64,000 nt of DNA from assembly GCA_043228905.1 (NCBI GenBank), contig JBHGNT010000014.1, forward strand, positions 15,934,001 to 15,998,000, in the 5' to 3' direction. The stretch is from Azolla caroliniana (Eukaryota > Polypodiophyta). The translations under genes were made by a program, and so were the position numbers. Below, piece by piece: positions 11,595 through 22,884 of the stretch. The notes below the pieces were generated by a model. That model did no database searches and had not been told where the DNA came from. It saw only the letters and a program-made list of their open reading frames with translations. The stretch's first letter is position 1. Every line of letters starts with the position of its first letter.

Positions 11595-12074
11595 ACTCTC
11601 CTGTAAAAGGACTACTTTGTCTACATACAGTGATATGGGGTTATCTCCCCTATAAGCTTAAATTACAACTTAAATTTAAACTGTAGTGTATGTTACAAGC
11701 TAATCAGTTGGTGGCCGACTCAACAGAGGTAAAGTCGGCTCTAGCTGATCGGTTGCTTGCCGAGTCGGCTGATGTTCGAATTGGATAGTAGTCGATTCGA
11801 CTTTTGGTCTCTAGGCAGTCAGCTCCCCATGTATGCTGGTTCTCGTGCTCTCCAATGGATTGTCGATTGGTTTTCAGTTCCATTCGTCCCTCAATCATCT
11901 CTTATCCTTTTGGTTTCCTCACACTCAGTTGTGTCTACAGCCTTCAAGTTGTTTGGCTCCTTCGACTTCACCTTTTTTACTTGTCCAGTTGTGTCATTCT
12001 TTGACTTACCTTCTGCTCCTCATTCGGCTCTTCTTTGCTCACTCGCTTGTTGCAGTCCCATATGTCCTCTTAGT

Positions 12075-12690
12075 GTGTCGAAGCATTTATCTAGGAGTGG
12101 CTTTGTTAGACCGTCGGTGATGTTCAACTCAGTATCCACCTTTCGAACTTCGAACTTCTTGTTAGTGACAAGCTTCCAAATATGATGCTACCTCACCTCG
12201 ATGTGCTTCGTCTTAGCATGATATACCGGATTCCGGATGAGGTGTATTGCGCTTCAATAGTCACAATAGAGGATTTGCGCTTGATGGTCAATTCGGGTTT
12301 TTGCCGAAAAATCGATCGACAACCGGTGCAACCAGATTGCTTCCTTTGATGCCTCTGACACGGCTATGTACTTAGCCTCTGTGGTCGACATGCTCGTGCA
12401 CTCTTGCAATTTTGACCTCCATGATATGGCGCCACTGCCATAAGTGAATATATGGCCTAATGTCAACTTCTTATTGTCAGGATTGCTGGAGTTGGTGAAG
12501 CCTTCGACTTCGGTCGGATTGTCCAATCCAAATGTCAATTGCAGATCTTCGGTTCCTCATAGGTACCTGAAGATGTTCTTCACAACTTCCCAATGCTTCC
12601 GTCGGGATTGGACATGTGAAGATTGACAAACCCTATGGCATATGCAAGGTTGGGTCGGGTCGCCACCATTGTGTATGTTAGACTTCCTAT
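12075..12690 (-). pseudogene. Copia RT/RNase H C-terminal fragment
   Basis: Read on the minus strand, the fragment opens with GSLTYTMVATRPNLAYAIG, the conserved end of Copia reverse transcriptase. It continues with a stop-containing stretch and then RNase H (YGSGAISWRSKLQECTSMST, with T-E-A-K-Y after it). Next come TKHIEVR, a nonsense codon, and ITDGLTKPLLDK at about 12085. Its upstream side ends abruptly near 12690, where unrelated sequence with a perfect hairpin starts. It lies between the LTR at 11594 and this break, so it is the 3' remnant of a minus-strand element. Confidence 0.8.
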
Positions 12691-12695
12691 TGTCT

Positions 12696-12745
12696 TAATA
12701 TAATTATTATAACATGTACGATGTATAGTTATAATAATTATATTA
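12696..12745. repeat. Perfect 18-bp inverted repeat (hairpin)
   Basis: The left arm 12696-12713 (TAATATAATTATTATAAC) is exactly complementary to the right arm 12728-12745, with a 14-base loop. It lies between the broken Copia fragment and the next LTR-like start (TGTTAGAAG at 12751). Confidence 0.85.
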
Positions 12746-12750
12746 TTGTT

Positions 12751-12921
12751 TGTTAGAAGATATTTAGCGTATTCTAGAACATTCTAGAATACTCCATAAG
12801 AACCTCTAAATAGGTGTTTACTCATTCATCAAAACTCATTTGGTTCAACACCAGTCTTTAGCCCCTTAGCCTACCTTTTGTAATTCTTCTTCTCTTATAA
12901 TATAAACTCATTTCCATTTCT

Positions 12922-12965
<44 letters not shown>

Positions 12966-13337
12966 GTAAAATCACACAATTATATTAATTGCATGTAAAA
13001 AAATCCCCTATTACAATTTGTTAGTCATCTTTACATACATAGAGAGATACATATTCATAACATTACCATGAATATGGACCTCTCAACATCCCCTAATTGT
13101 TCTAATTAGTAAAAGCATATTCAATCATGAAGAGAAACAAGTATGTAAGTTAGTTGGACATCACATTCGTCATTTGGTCTCTCTCTACATCCTATCTTCA
13201 CCTCTTTCTATTTTCTCTTTCTCTCATGCTCACAAGTCACGATAGTTTGAACCGAATCCTTTCTTCTCTTCCTCTTCCAGGAACCCTAGCAAACTTTCTT
13301 CTTTTTTCTTCATTCTTTTCCCCGATCCACATAAGTT
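12751..13337 (+). repeat. Probable LTR and leader of a plus-strand Ty3 element
   Basis: A LTR-like start TGTTAGAAGATATT is followed by a CTCTAAATAGGTG box near 12805 and a CT dinucleotide run (about 12924-12962). A Ty3-type gag starts at 13338 on the same strand. I cannot fix the LTR end or the primer site. Confidence 0.35.
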
Positions 13338-13795
13338 ATGGAGTCCATAAGCAAGCAAGAATATACGTGTGTCCTTTCTGAGCTCGACATGCTCACAACT
13401 AAGTTTGTGGCATTAGAGCAAGAAAATGAAAGGCTACTCGGGGACCTACAACAATTGAGTACCGAGAAAGCTCACCAATATGAAGAGTTATCAAATGGGT
13501 TCACCAACTTGAGGCTACTATATTGACATTACGAGAACAAGCGGTGGGGGTTCAGAACCCCCCTAGAGAACCAAAGATTAACCTCCCTACCAAATTTGAT
13601 AGTACAAGATCTTTGTTTCAAGGCTTTTTGAATCAAGTATGCTTGGTGATTCAATTACATCCCAATCGGTACCCAACTGAAGTTGCTCGTGTAGGATTAG
13701 TCGGAACCTTGCTAAGTGGTACAACATTAGCATGGTTTGCACCACTTCTCGAGAAGAAATCACCGTTGTTGGAGGAATTTTGTTACTCCTCCTAG
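13338..13795 (+). pseudogene. Ty3/Gypsy gag 5' fragment with N-terminal coiled coil
   Basis: The first 62 codons form a heptad-like, charged helix (FVALEQENERLLGDLQQL), ending at a TGA at 13524-13526. The next segment overlaps in another frame and encodes the capsid-like block INLPTKFDSTRSLFQGFLNQ, then ARVGLVGTLLSGTTLAWFAP and L-L-E-K. This resembles capsids of the retrotransposon-gag families near DUF4939, found in Ty3 elements. The reading ends at a TAG at 13793-13795, and no zinc knuckle or pol follows, so only the 5' part of the gag survives. Confidence 0.65.
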
Positions 13796-13987
13796 AGAAA
13801 ACACCTTCAGTTACCCCTCTCGAGTAATCAGATCAAGGTATTGTGGTGCGAAGGAGAGTTGAGGTCACGACACCCTACCGAGACCGTTAGCCGAGCCATT
13901 ATGGGGTATATGACTTCCTAGTGCTTGTGATTGTTATTCAGGTTGTCCCACTTGGATGGAATTATGACCGCCGAGATAAGAAGGATA

Positions 13988-14353
13988 TGTTGCGGGATCG
14001 GCTACAATAAATCCTTAGATATGTATTTTACACAAATTGAACTTATATATACCTACATATATATATAAGAATAAAGAGACTGAACACTGAAGTTGCCCAC
14101 AAAATATATTCGCTTAAAGTGTACACACACAGATACAAGTACCGAATACTCTCGGTAGACCACCCATAGTCTATCCCTGTATTTCTGGCCTAGTTCTCCA
14201 TCTTCATGTTCTCTACTACTCGATATATATAATTCTTGTGCTCAGCGTTTTCCCATTGTTCTTCCTAAATGTTCGGCTCCCTTTGTTTGGTTGCTAGTGC
14301 TTGGACTTCCTTGATTCGTTTCACACATTGTCCCACTTGTCCCACCGATAACA
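13988..14353 (+). repeat. Probable LTR preceding a Ty3-type primer site (first)
   Basis: A TG...CA block (TGTTGCGGG to CGATAACA) sits immediately before a primer-site-like sequence, CCTGGCACATCCGTGGGAC (14354-14372). The LTR start is a guess based on the TG dinucleotide; the right end is firmer because of the adjoining primer-like motif and because a homologous junction recurs at 14884. Confidence 0.45.
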
Positions 14354-14438
14354 CCTGGCACATCCGTGGGACAGTGCCTTGCACGTTGAACCCAAACTCG
14401 ATGTTAATCATGGGCTGGACTTAGCCACAAACACAGGG

Positions 14439-14884
14439 TGTCCGTACCGGAACACTTCTCCAAAGGGGTGGTTAGGATATGGATGTTAACCAGTGTTTAT
14501 CCGATTCCAATCCGACTATTCCCGGATACCTTCCGGATTACTTAATGCGCAACCGATTACTTCTACCATGCGTAAGATTAATAGTAAAGGGCAGAACGAC
14601 AAGTACACAGACACAATATAATTAAGAACAATCGCTAATCTTGTATTACTTCCGTTAATCATTTACATTGATTCCGGATCCTTTTATAGGCATCCGATAG
14701 GGATTACAAAACGGTGCTTACCGGTTATCAACTATCAATCGGTGCAGATCTGGATCGGTACAACTATCTGGATCCGTCTGTTCCTATAATATTACTTAAC
14801 TAATAATTATGCTACTACTTATATTATTATACTCCGACTCGTGCCCATCCACATTACTCGTCCGGAACATACTCTAGACCAACA
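14439..14884 (+). repeat. Probable LTR preceding a Ty3-type primer site (second)
   Basis: A TG...CA block from TGTCCGTACC to AGACCAACA with a TTTTATAGG box near 14681. It directly precedes CATGGCACGCCCGTGGGAC at 14885-14903, a relative of the motif at 14354. It appears to be inserted in the internal leader of the first element. Only one LTR of this kind is seen in the window. Confidence 0.5.
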
Positions 14885-15079
14885 CATGGCACGCCCGTGG
14901 GACAATGCATTGCATGTCGAACCAACGGGTTAGCTCCTTTAGTCTTCATCGAGTATGTCCAGTATACTCTGATCCAAGGGCTCGAGCGGTTCTTCTTCCA
15001 TCATCTATTGTTGTTGCTCTGGTTGTTGCTGTTGAGACGGTTGTTGCTCCCGTTGTTGAGACAATTGTTGCTCTAGTCT

Positions 15080-17647
15080 GGCGCCCTCTGTCTTTTCTGT
15101 TCTAGCTCCTTCTGTCTGCTCCATCCCGGTGCTTTCCATCTACTGATCTGACTGCGACTCTGGCTGTTGGGGCCTTGCCTCCACCAGCTATTCCTCATCA
15201 CTAATGTTGATTTGCTCCGCCCGCCGTGCAAATTCTTTCCTCCGACGCTCCCGCTCATATCCTTCCAACTACATTTGCACATCGAGTTGGTCATTTTCAA
15301 GTCCATTGACGAGCTTCCGAACCTCCTCTATCTATGTGTCGACCAAGGCATAAAAATCCTCTGCCAATTCCTCTTGGATGGTGACTATGCTTCCCTCATC
15401 CATCTTATAGAATTTGTCCTCGTCCTTCTTCCGGTTTGTCGCATCCGCTCGGAGCAGTTGGAGTTCCGCCACTTGTTTTGACCATTGATGTCAAACTAGC
15501 ACTGAACTATGGACTATTCTTGTTTTAATCCGGTCTCTCCATGTTCCTACCAACATCCGGATTCTTCCAATGCCCATTTTGACTTTGTCTTCCATGGCCG
15601 CCTTTTCGTTCTTTAGCTGTTTGATGAGGTCTATCGGTGTTGTTGCTTGCACTTCTTACTCCATTATTTTGGTTTTGTAGGTTATCTGTACCCTGTCCAA
15701 AACCACCTTTGCTCATTCCACCTCCTCGTAGTGCTTTGACACAATCCCCGTGCATTCTTTCGCAGCTTCCTCAAGCACCCTTGTCATTGCCTCAGCCATC
15801 ATCCGTCCCTGGTCCGTCAGCGCCTCCGTTTTCTCTTTCAACTCTGTCCCGACTACCTTGAGCTTCTCTTGCTACCGGTCATAATCCGACCCCGGCTTCT
15901 TATGTTCTGCCTCGAGCTGCTTATGGTCCCGTTACAACTTCTCGAAGTCCTTTGTTCTCCACTTTAGACTTTATCCTTCTGTTGTCAGACCTCCTCCTTC
16001 AGCCTTTCGATCTCTGTTTCCGCCATTCCCTGCAACTTATCCTTCTCTTGCAGTAGGCTATGCTTCTCATCCTTTAGCCGATCATAACTCCCTTGAATCT
16101 TCCGGAGACTCTCTTCGGTTCTCCCCTTCTCCTCCTCGGTTGTCTTCCTTAGTTCTCTCTCTTAATGCCTCCTGAGCGGCCAATTTGTCTTTGCGTTTGC
16201 ATTTCTTTCTCCCACTCATGTTCTTTTACCGGGGTTGTGATCGCCTCTGACTCTGCTTCTTTTTCCGGAGCTTTCTTCTATATATTTTTCAGTTCTACTG
16301 GCTTTATTTATGTATTGGTGCCCTAGCCCATGTGTGCCATGATTTTAACCAATTCCTTGGTCCTAGCTAACTCCTCCTCTAAACTTCAGATTTGGTTCCA
16401 GGCCTTTTTTAATTCCTCGATTGCTGATAACAACCGTTCGGCCTGCTTTGGCTCCTGCCTTTGTTCTGCATCCATGCGGTCAGCCACACCGGAAACCTGC
16501 TTTTCGAGCCGCTCCAACCATTGCCCGCAGGTTTTGTGTTGTGTGAGTGTAGCGAATTGCTGCACTGGCTCCGACATCCATCCTTGCTCCTCTTCGAACC
16601 TCGGTGTAACCCATTCTTCTTGTTCTGGTGTTCGTTTTGGTCGGTGCTCTTCATTCTAGAGTTGCGTCTGAAGACCGGTGAAGTATGTCATTCCTTCTCC
16701 GGTTCATGTTGAACCGTGCTCACCACTTCTGGCCTTTCTGTTGTCTTTGCCTCTGGTCTTGGCTCCACTGTTGAGCGGGAAATCAGTGTACTTTCCTTTC
16801 ACGGACTCGATCCTTCCCCATGTTGCTCATGTTCGCGTTGTTGCCTCAACCGACGTTGAAGGGTTTCTTCTTCTTCCTCCTCTTCCACAGTTTCCTGGTG
16901 GGCCTTTGGCACCGGTTCTAGATGTTCCCTAACATGTCAGTGCAACTTTATCTTAATTGGTTTTGTTGTTTTCTCCATAACTTTCTCCACCGTTGCTTCT
17001 CTCTGGGGCTCCGGAACTGCTTCTATCCGTTGGGAATCGGGATGCTTCCCTGACTGTCCATCTGGGGTTTATGTTTGGCCAGGAGCTACTGTCGTTTGGA
17101 TGCTTGGTTTGGTGTTGTGACCTGCCGTGCCCGTTTCTTTGGTTTGATGGCACTTGTCGATGAAAATAGCATAGTAAGCCACTGTGCTAATCCGACCCTA
17201 GCTTTCTTGCCATCCATCACGGCCGCAATCGCCGTTCATAAGGAATCATCCACTATTACCGACCAATCCACTTTTAGGCCTTCAAATGTTGTGATAATGA
17301 ATCCAGCCCTATTCTTGGGCATGGCGAGTGGCCGGGGATGAACAAATCTGTACTCGAGCAGCACCCGAGCCACTTCTCGGAATAGGGGGGTTTCACCGCC
17401 ATGTGTCTGGTATGCCTTGCTTGCGATCAAGAACTCCCCAAAGTATTCTGTCAGTATTTGGGTGGAGGGGTTCTCGATGGAGTACAGGCCTCCAGAAGGT
17501 AGTTCTATGGCCGCCTGCATTGTGCCTTCGTAGAGTTCGTCCAATCTATTGTAGCTACGACCTTCTTCGGTTCTTCATGCCGTGGTGCTTCTGCTACTCG
17601 GAGAAGTCCTTGATGACCTAGTCCCTTGCTTCTTTTGAGAGCGCCAT
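15080..17647 (-). pseudogene. Retroelement-borne coiled-coil ORF, copy 1 (decayed)
   Basis: On the minus strand a reading starts at an ATG at 17647 (M-A-L-S-K-E-A-R-D). It continues after frame changes into a globular segment (17544-17236) with GGLYSIENPSTQILTEYFGE, FREVARVLLEYRFVHPRP and GFIITTFEGLKVDWSVIVDD. Beyond it the sequence is charged and helical: ERLEKQVSGVADRMDAEQRQ near 16530-16470, ELKEKTEALTDQGRMMAEAM near 15840-15780, and AELQLLRAD-NRKKDEDKF then YKMDEG near 15470-15400. Stops and shifts interrupt it throughout. I do not recognise the family. It lies on the same strand as the Ty3 integrase remnant at 18790-20060 and on its 3' side, though LTR-like sequence intervenes. A second copy lies at 25200-26110. 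Confidence 0.5.
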
Positions 17648-17659
17648 GGGTTATGTGCT

Positions 17660-18535
17660 TTCTTCATCGAGATCATTCTGGTGGTTGAGTGCCTGTGTTT
17701 TTTCGGAAGTCAGTGCGTTATGTGCTCATAAGATCTTTCTTTCACGAAATGAGACTCCCTCGTGTGTACATCGTATACCACCTCTTCTTAATTATCGCAC
17801 ATGCACGTCGTATACCATAATAACATGATCATGCCATGTGGCGCACTTAAAATAGGATGACGTCACTCCCTTCCACTCGCCTTTTCATTATGACCATTCA
17901 ATATCTCGAATCTCTCTTCTTCTTCTTCTTTTTTCCCATTCCACTACAACTTAGATTCCTGTTGTTCCGAGTGTCATCCAACACTTTCCTATTTACCGGT
18001 GTCGTGGAGAAAACCGTCAATAGTGAGAAATCGGAGAATGTTGGAAGGATCGTCAAGGTGCACCGTGTGCACCCACCCTTGTACAGAATTAGCATAGGGG
18101 CTAGGGGTTACCTTTGTGGCGCCGAATAGGCAATAACGTTGGGACAGAGGATCCCTTGTAATATGGGATTTATCCCACATTGTAACGTCTCTCCCTCCTT
18201 GGGCTATAAAAGGAAGGGAGGGGTCTCTTATATGGGGTTGCCCATTTTGTGTTAGGGGGTATACCGTTAGATTAGGGTTAGGCGGTTTTAACTTGGAAGT
18301 TTCTTTTCTTCTCCTTCTTCCTCGTCGTGAGGGTTGAGAGTTCATTTTTGTTTAGGGTTTGCTTCTACTCGGTCTCCTGTGCAAGACCTTGCTCAGCGTG
18401 ATGAGCCCACGAGTTCCCCGATTAGCGGCGTGGCAGCAGACTGCGGCTGTAACCTACCTTGGTCCGGCTCAAAGCCGGGTTGTAGCACTTCACTTGTAAT
18501 ATACATACTCATATCTATTTGTACATGTTGGCGTA
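17660..18535 (+). repeat. LTR-like sequence with TATA box, plus strand
   Basis: A strong promoter-like context (GGGCTATAAAAGGAAGGGAG, about 18201-18220) is followed by CT-rich leader, then TTTGTACA and TTTGGTGGTGTCAGGAGC (about 18537-18554), which resembles a primer site of the initiator-Met type. This looks like a 5' LTR end and leader. The LTR left end is not defined. A CT microsatellite follows at 18600-18640, then integrase codons of the opposite strand. Confidence 0.35.
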
Positions 18536-18789
18536 TTTGGTGGTGTCAGGAGCACAACCCCTTGCTTCTTGTGCATAAGAGTCAGTGTCGCACGCATGCT
18601 CTCTCTCTTCTCTCTCTTCTCTCTCTCTCTCTCTCTCTCTTGTGTTTAGTTGCATCCGGGTCATGCCCGGTGTCAGTTTTCTTGGCATCCCTTTTCTCCC
18701 TCATCCGAGACCCCCGTGGTCCCGCCCCTTCCACACGCACGCGCATAATAACGCGACACCGGCTCTAGTGTTGTCGGGGTTGCGCCGAT

Positions 18790-20060
18790 AATTTCTTCTT
18801 CGGCTACCACTTCTCCGATTGCCTGGTCCTTGCGCTCCTCCGATTCCTTGAATGGTTGCCGGAATCTATTTACCCATTTCTCGAGGAGCTCCCTTGCCAA
18901 CGTACCAAGCTGATAGGACCCTTTAAACTCCCGTGTGATCCAGAATGGTCCAGTCAATCGGAACCTCAGCTTCCTCGGCATGTTTCCCATCCGGGTCTGG
19001 AATACCAATACCGGTTTCCCGATTCAGAAGTCCTTCTCGTTGCCCTTCCGGTGTCGTGTCAACGAATGCCTTTTGTTGTTCCAGCTCTAGCTACATCAAG
19101 CCCAGTATCCGGTGTTCTTCCAATTCACATAATGTTTCTAACTGTATTTGTTCCGACTCTTTCTCACTCAACCGTTCCCGTACTTGTATCCATAGACTGG
19201 GAATCTGGAATTCCATCGGCATGACCGCTTCCAATCCGAAAGCCAGTTGGAACGGTGTCGACCTGATACTCATTTTGTATGTTGTCTGGTATGCCCACGA
19301 TGCACTGTGCAATTTCGTATCCCAATCCGTCCGGTTTTTGTTTACAATCTTCCAAAGGATATTTTGAAGTGTTTTATTCATTCATTTGGCTAGTTCATTC
19401 GCTTGTGGGTAGTATGGTGTGCTTCTTTTTTGGACCACTACATAGAATGTCATCAAGATTTCCACCACTTGTGTTATGAAGTGCCCACCTTGGTCGCTGA
19501 TAAGCTCAATCGGGCAACCATACTGGCACTAGATGTACTCATACAAGAACTTCGCCGTGGATGCCACGGTGTTATCCCGAAGTGCCTTTGTTTCGACCCA
19601 CTTGGTACAATAATCCGTGGCTACGATAATGTTCCGGTTTCCGGTACGCATTGTCGGTGTCTTGAATGGTCCGACAAAATCCAGGCCCCACTTTTGGAAT
19701 GGTTCCAACGGCATCACCGATTGATGTGGCATTCACGCCCGTTGTGTTGGTTGCCCCATCCTTTGGCATAGATCACATTCCTTGCATTACTTTATTGCAT
19801 CTTTGAGGGTGATTGGCCACTATAATCCGCTCCCAATCCGCTACGTTATATCTTTCAGGTTGTTGCGTCTCCGACATAGTGTCCTCTGGAAATCTCGTAG
19901 TGTGCCTCACATAATACCGCGCCCTTATCGTCACTCCGGACCGCTTGTCGCCAAATCCCATCGGCTCCCTTGTGGTACAGGCTGTCCTACAACAAACAAA
20001 AATGTCAGCTCTACACTGCCAACCGTTTCCGCTCATCCCGATTCAACTCTTCCGATGGTA
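18790..20060 (-). pseudogene. Ty3/Gypsy integrase remnant, minus strand
   Basis: From right to left on the minus strand: a zinc-binding H2C2-like region (ISRGHYVGDAT, about 19910-19860, with KGWGNQHNG-type sequence after it), then the integrase core. The core holds WGLDFVGPFKTPTMRTGN with the first aspartate, the second in SDQGGHFITQVVEIL (about 19465), and a glutamate in ANELAK near 19385. A nonsense codon follows that last motif. The C-terminal part contains FQLAFGLEAVMPMEFQIPS (about 19265-19205) and GPFWITREFKGSYQLGTL (about 18950-18895). RT and RNase H are absent: the sequence to the right (20139 onward) belongs to another element. Confidence 0.82.
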
Positions 20061-20138
20061 AGCCGATACTCAGAAATTGATGCATATTGGTCATCCACTT
20101 ATCTTCGTCGGTCTTCGTTTGGGTTTACGTTGTCGTGA

Positions 20139-22110
20139 TGTTTCTAACACATAGTATGAAACCACCCACGAAAAGAAGTAAAATAGTAGTTCAAATAAAC
20201 TAGTATTGTGAAGTCAACTTTATTGGTAGAAAAAATACTTTTTCATTTTCCAAAGATAATTCCTTATAAATAAATGGTCAAAGGATTGAACCTTACAATA
20301 AATAATGATGAATATTAAGTTAGAGGCGGTTTTCAAAAGTAGACAAGAGTAGGGAAAAAGATGGAGAGAAAAAAAACACACGTGGATATGAGCACAGTAG
20401 AGACAAAAGCTCATAATTTCCTCATCAAATGTCCAAATTAGAAAAGAAAAGATGCATAAGAAAGCTAACCCAAAGAGCTCTCCAAGAATATCTTGCATGT
20501 GAAATTTGGGGCTAGAAAACAAAAATAGTGAGGAAAAGAAAAGTCGACTCATATAGACAAGCTGTTTTTTAGGGGAAAATGGCAAGCAATCCTAAACCTA
20601 TAAATAAGAGCCTATTCTAGTGAAGAAGGGGAGGAGGGAGAAGGAACGTGGAAGCTCTACTCAATTGGAAAGTGGAAGAAGAAGGATCAACAACATCGAG
20701 AGGCATCATCAACAAAGAAACTCCTTCTATACGCCACTCTCTTCTTTCCTCTACCTCTCTTCCCCCATTAATTTATAAACAATCCTTCATATTCGCATCC
20801 AACCCATTGTAACATGATTCTTATATTATAAAAGAATCTATTATATTGATATAAACTAATGTTTTCTTTCATCTACTTGTCTTATGTGTAAATCTTGAAT
20901 GTGCTTATTTGTTATCGTCATTTGTGCTTATTTGTTTGTGTGTCTTGTGACAAGGGAGCGTTTCGGGCTTGCCCATGCACATCTCCTTTCACAAAGGCAT
21001 TCAAACGTAAATGTCTTATATGTTATCATTGTTTGTGCTTATTTGCTTGTGTGTCTTGTGACAAGGGAGTGTTTCGGGCTTGCCCATGCACCTCTCCTTT
21101 CACAAAGGCATTCAAACATACGTGCCTTGCGTGTTAGTGTAAATCTTGCTTGTGTGTTCGTGCGACTTGTGGCAAGGGAGCATTTGGGCTTGCCCATGCA
21201 CCTCTCCTTTCACAAAGGCGTTCGAAATCGTGTCTCCCGTGTGTAAACCTTTCTTGTGTGTTCGTGCGACTTGTGGCAAGGGAGCGTTTGAGCTTGCCCA
21301 TGCACCTCTCCTTTCACAAAGGCGTTCGAAATCGTGTCTCCCGTGTGTAAACCTTTCTTGTGTGTTCGTGCGACTTGTGGCAAAGGAGCGTTTGAGCTTG
21401 CCCATGCACCTCTCCTTTCACAAAGGCGTTCGAAATTGTGCCTCCCGTATGTAAACCTTTCTTGTGTGTTCGTGCGACTTGTGGCAAAGGAGCGTCCGGA
21501 CTTGCCCATGCACCTCTCCTTTCACAAAGGCGTTCAAAATTGTTTCTCCCGTGTGTGAACCTTGCTTGTGTGTTCTTGCGACTTGTGGCAAGGGAGCGTT
21601 CGGGCTTGCCCATGCACCTCTCCTTTCACAAAGGCATTCGAAATTGTTTCTCCCGTGTGTAAACCTTGCTTGTGTGTTCATGCGACTTGTGGAAAGGGAG
21701 CGTTCGGGCTTGCCCATGCACCTCTCCTTTCACAAAGGCATTCGAAATTGTCTCTCGTGTATAAACCTTGCTTGTGTGTTCGCATGTTTTGTAACAAGGG
21801 AGCGTTCGGGCTTGCCCATGCACCTCTCTTTTCACAAAGGCATTCGAAACTCTGTCTCTCATGTGTGTAAGTAAGCCTTTTCCTTGCGTGTCCATGTGTA
21901 AGCCTTCCTCACGTGCCTTCGTTCGCCTTGTGACTAGGGGTTGATTCGGGCTTGCCCATGCACCTCTCCTTTTCACAAACACGTTTGAATACTCGTGCCT
22001 TGTTTGTGTAAGTCTTCCTTGTGTTGTGTGTGTAAGCCCTATTTCCTTCCCGTCCATAACCCTGGCAGTTCCGCCTCACGATCCACACATAGTGACGGAT
22101 TTTCACAACA
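20139..22110 (+). repeat. Long LTR (about 1.97 kb) containing a minisatellite
   Basis: The right end is supported by CACAACA at 22104-22110, followed nine bases later by a primer-site-like TGGTGAACCCGACGTG and then a gag ATG. The left end is inferred from TGTTTCTAAC at 20139, where the integrase remnant of the opposite strand stops; TGTT at the start mirrors AACA at the end. About half the length is the 104-bp repeat array. No second copy of this LTR is visible in the window. Confidence 0.5.
20947..21990. repeat. Tandem array of ten ~104-bp units
   Basis: The phrase CTTGCCCATGCAC recurs ten times; its CCCATGCAC part begins at about 20972, 21083, 21193, 21297, 21401, 21505, 21609, 21713, 21814 and 21953. 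Six middle spacings are 104 or very close, and the outer ones are 101-139. Each unit contains CACCTCTCCTTTCACAAAGG and ends with TTCGAAA-like sequence. Since 104 is not a multiple of three, the overlapping long frames in both strands are artefacts of the array, not genes. Confidence 0.95.
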
Positions 22111-22118
22111 TAATAAAG

Positions 22119-22134
22119 TGGTGAACCCGACGTG
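22119..22134 (+). promoter_or_regulatory. Primer-binding-site-like motif of the Ty3 element at 20139
   Basis: TGGTGAACCCGACGTG lies 9 bases after the LTR end and 45 bases before the gag ATG at 22180. It begins with TGG as tRNA-primed sites do; the tRNA is not identified. Confidence 0.5.
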
Positions 22135-22454
22135 AAGAGGTGGTAGGAAGGATCAAGTGCTTGCAATAAAGATTAGAAGATGGCTTCTTCGTCAAACACC
22201 CAAGCTGATTAAGTGACAAAGTTGGTGGCTATTGTCGAGCATATGATGAGAGCTCAAGATAATGATGCAAGCTTAGACAAGGCTATCGACTGAACCGTTG
22301 AGATAGCGGGCCAATTTGGTGGAAGAAACATTACGGATTTTCTCGCTACATACAAGATGGAGATGCAACAATGTGATGTCATTGAAGAGACACAAATATC
22401 AAGCTTCAAGCGTGTCGTAGCTATTGGGTTACAAGGTCGTATAAGGAAGATTCA

Positions 22455-22831
22455 TGTTAGGAAACAGGTCCCTTCGGATGGGAAGTGAGAAGAACAATGT
22501 TGATGAGCAACTCGGCCGAGGCCGAATCCGGATGTGGAGTACCCGACAACGGAAGACCCGGTGAGAACCGGATGTGGAGTACCCGGCAACAGAAGACCCG
22601 GTGAGAACCGGATGACGAGTACCCAGCAAGGAAGACCCGGTGAGAACCGGATGTTGCAAGCCCGGTGAGAACCTCTCATCGGATGGAAGGGACATATATG
22701 TAAATATGTTCCAGAGAGCCCATTGGGGCTATATTTGTAAATAGCCCGAAAGTCATATTAGTATAAATATGACCTAGGGCAAACTTAATAGTGAGGATGA
22801 TAGAGTTATTGGTGTAACCTTTGTATAGTGC

Positions 22832-22884
<53 letters not shown>

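Noticed and set aside
20895-22057. Many overlapping 70-140-residue frames on both strands
   Set aside because: They all arise from the 104-bp tandem array. The period is not a multiple of three, so the same peptide recurs in shifting frames, as expected for a non-coding minisatellite.
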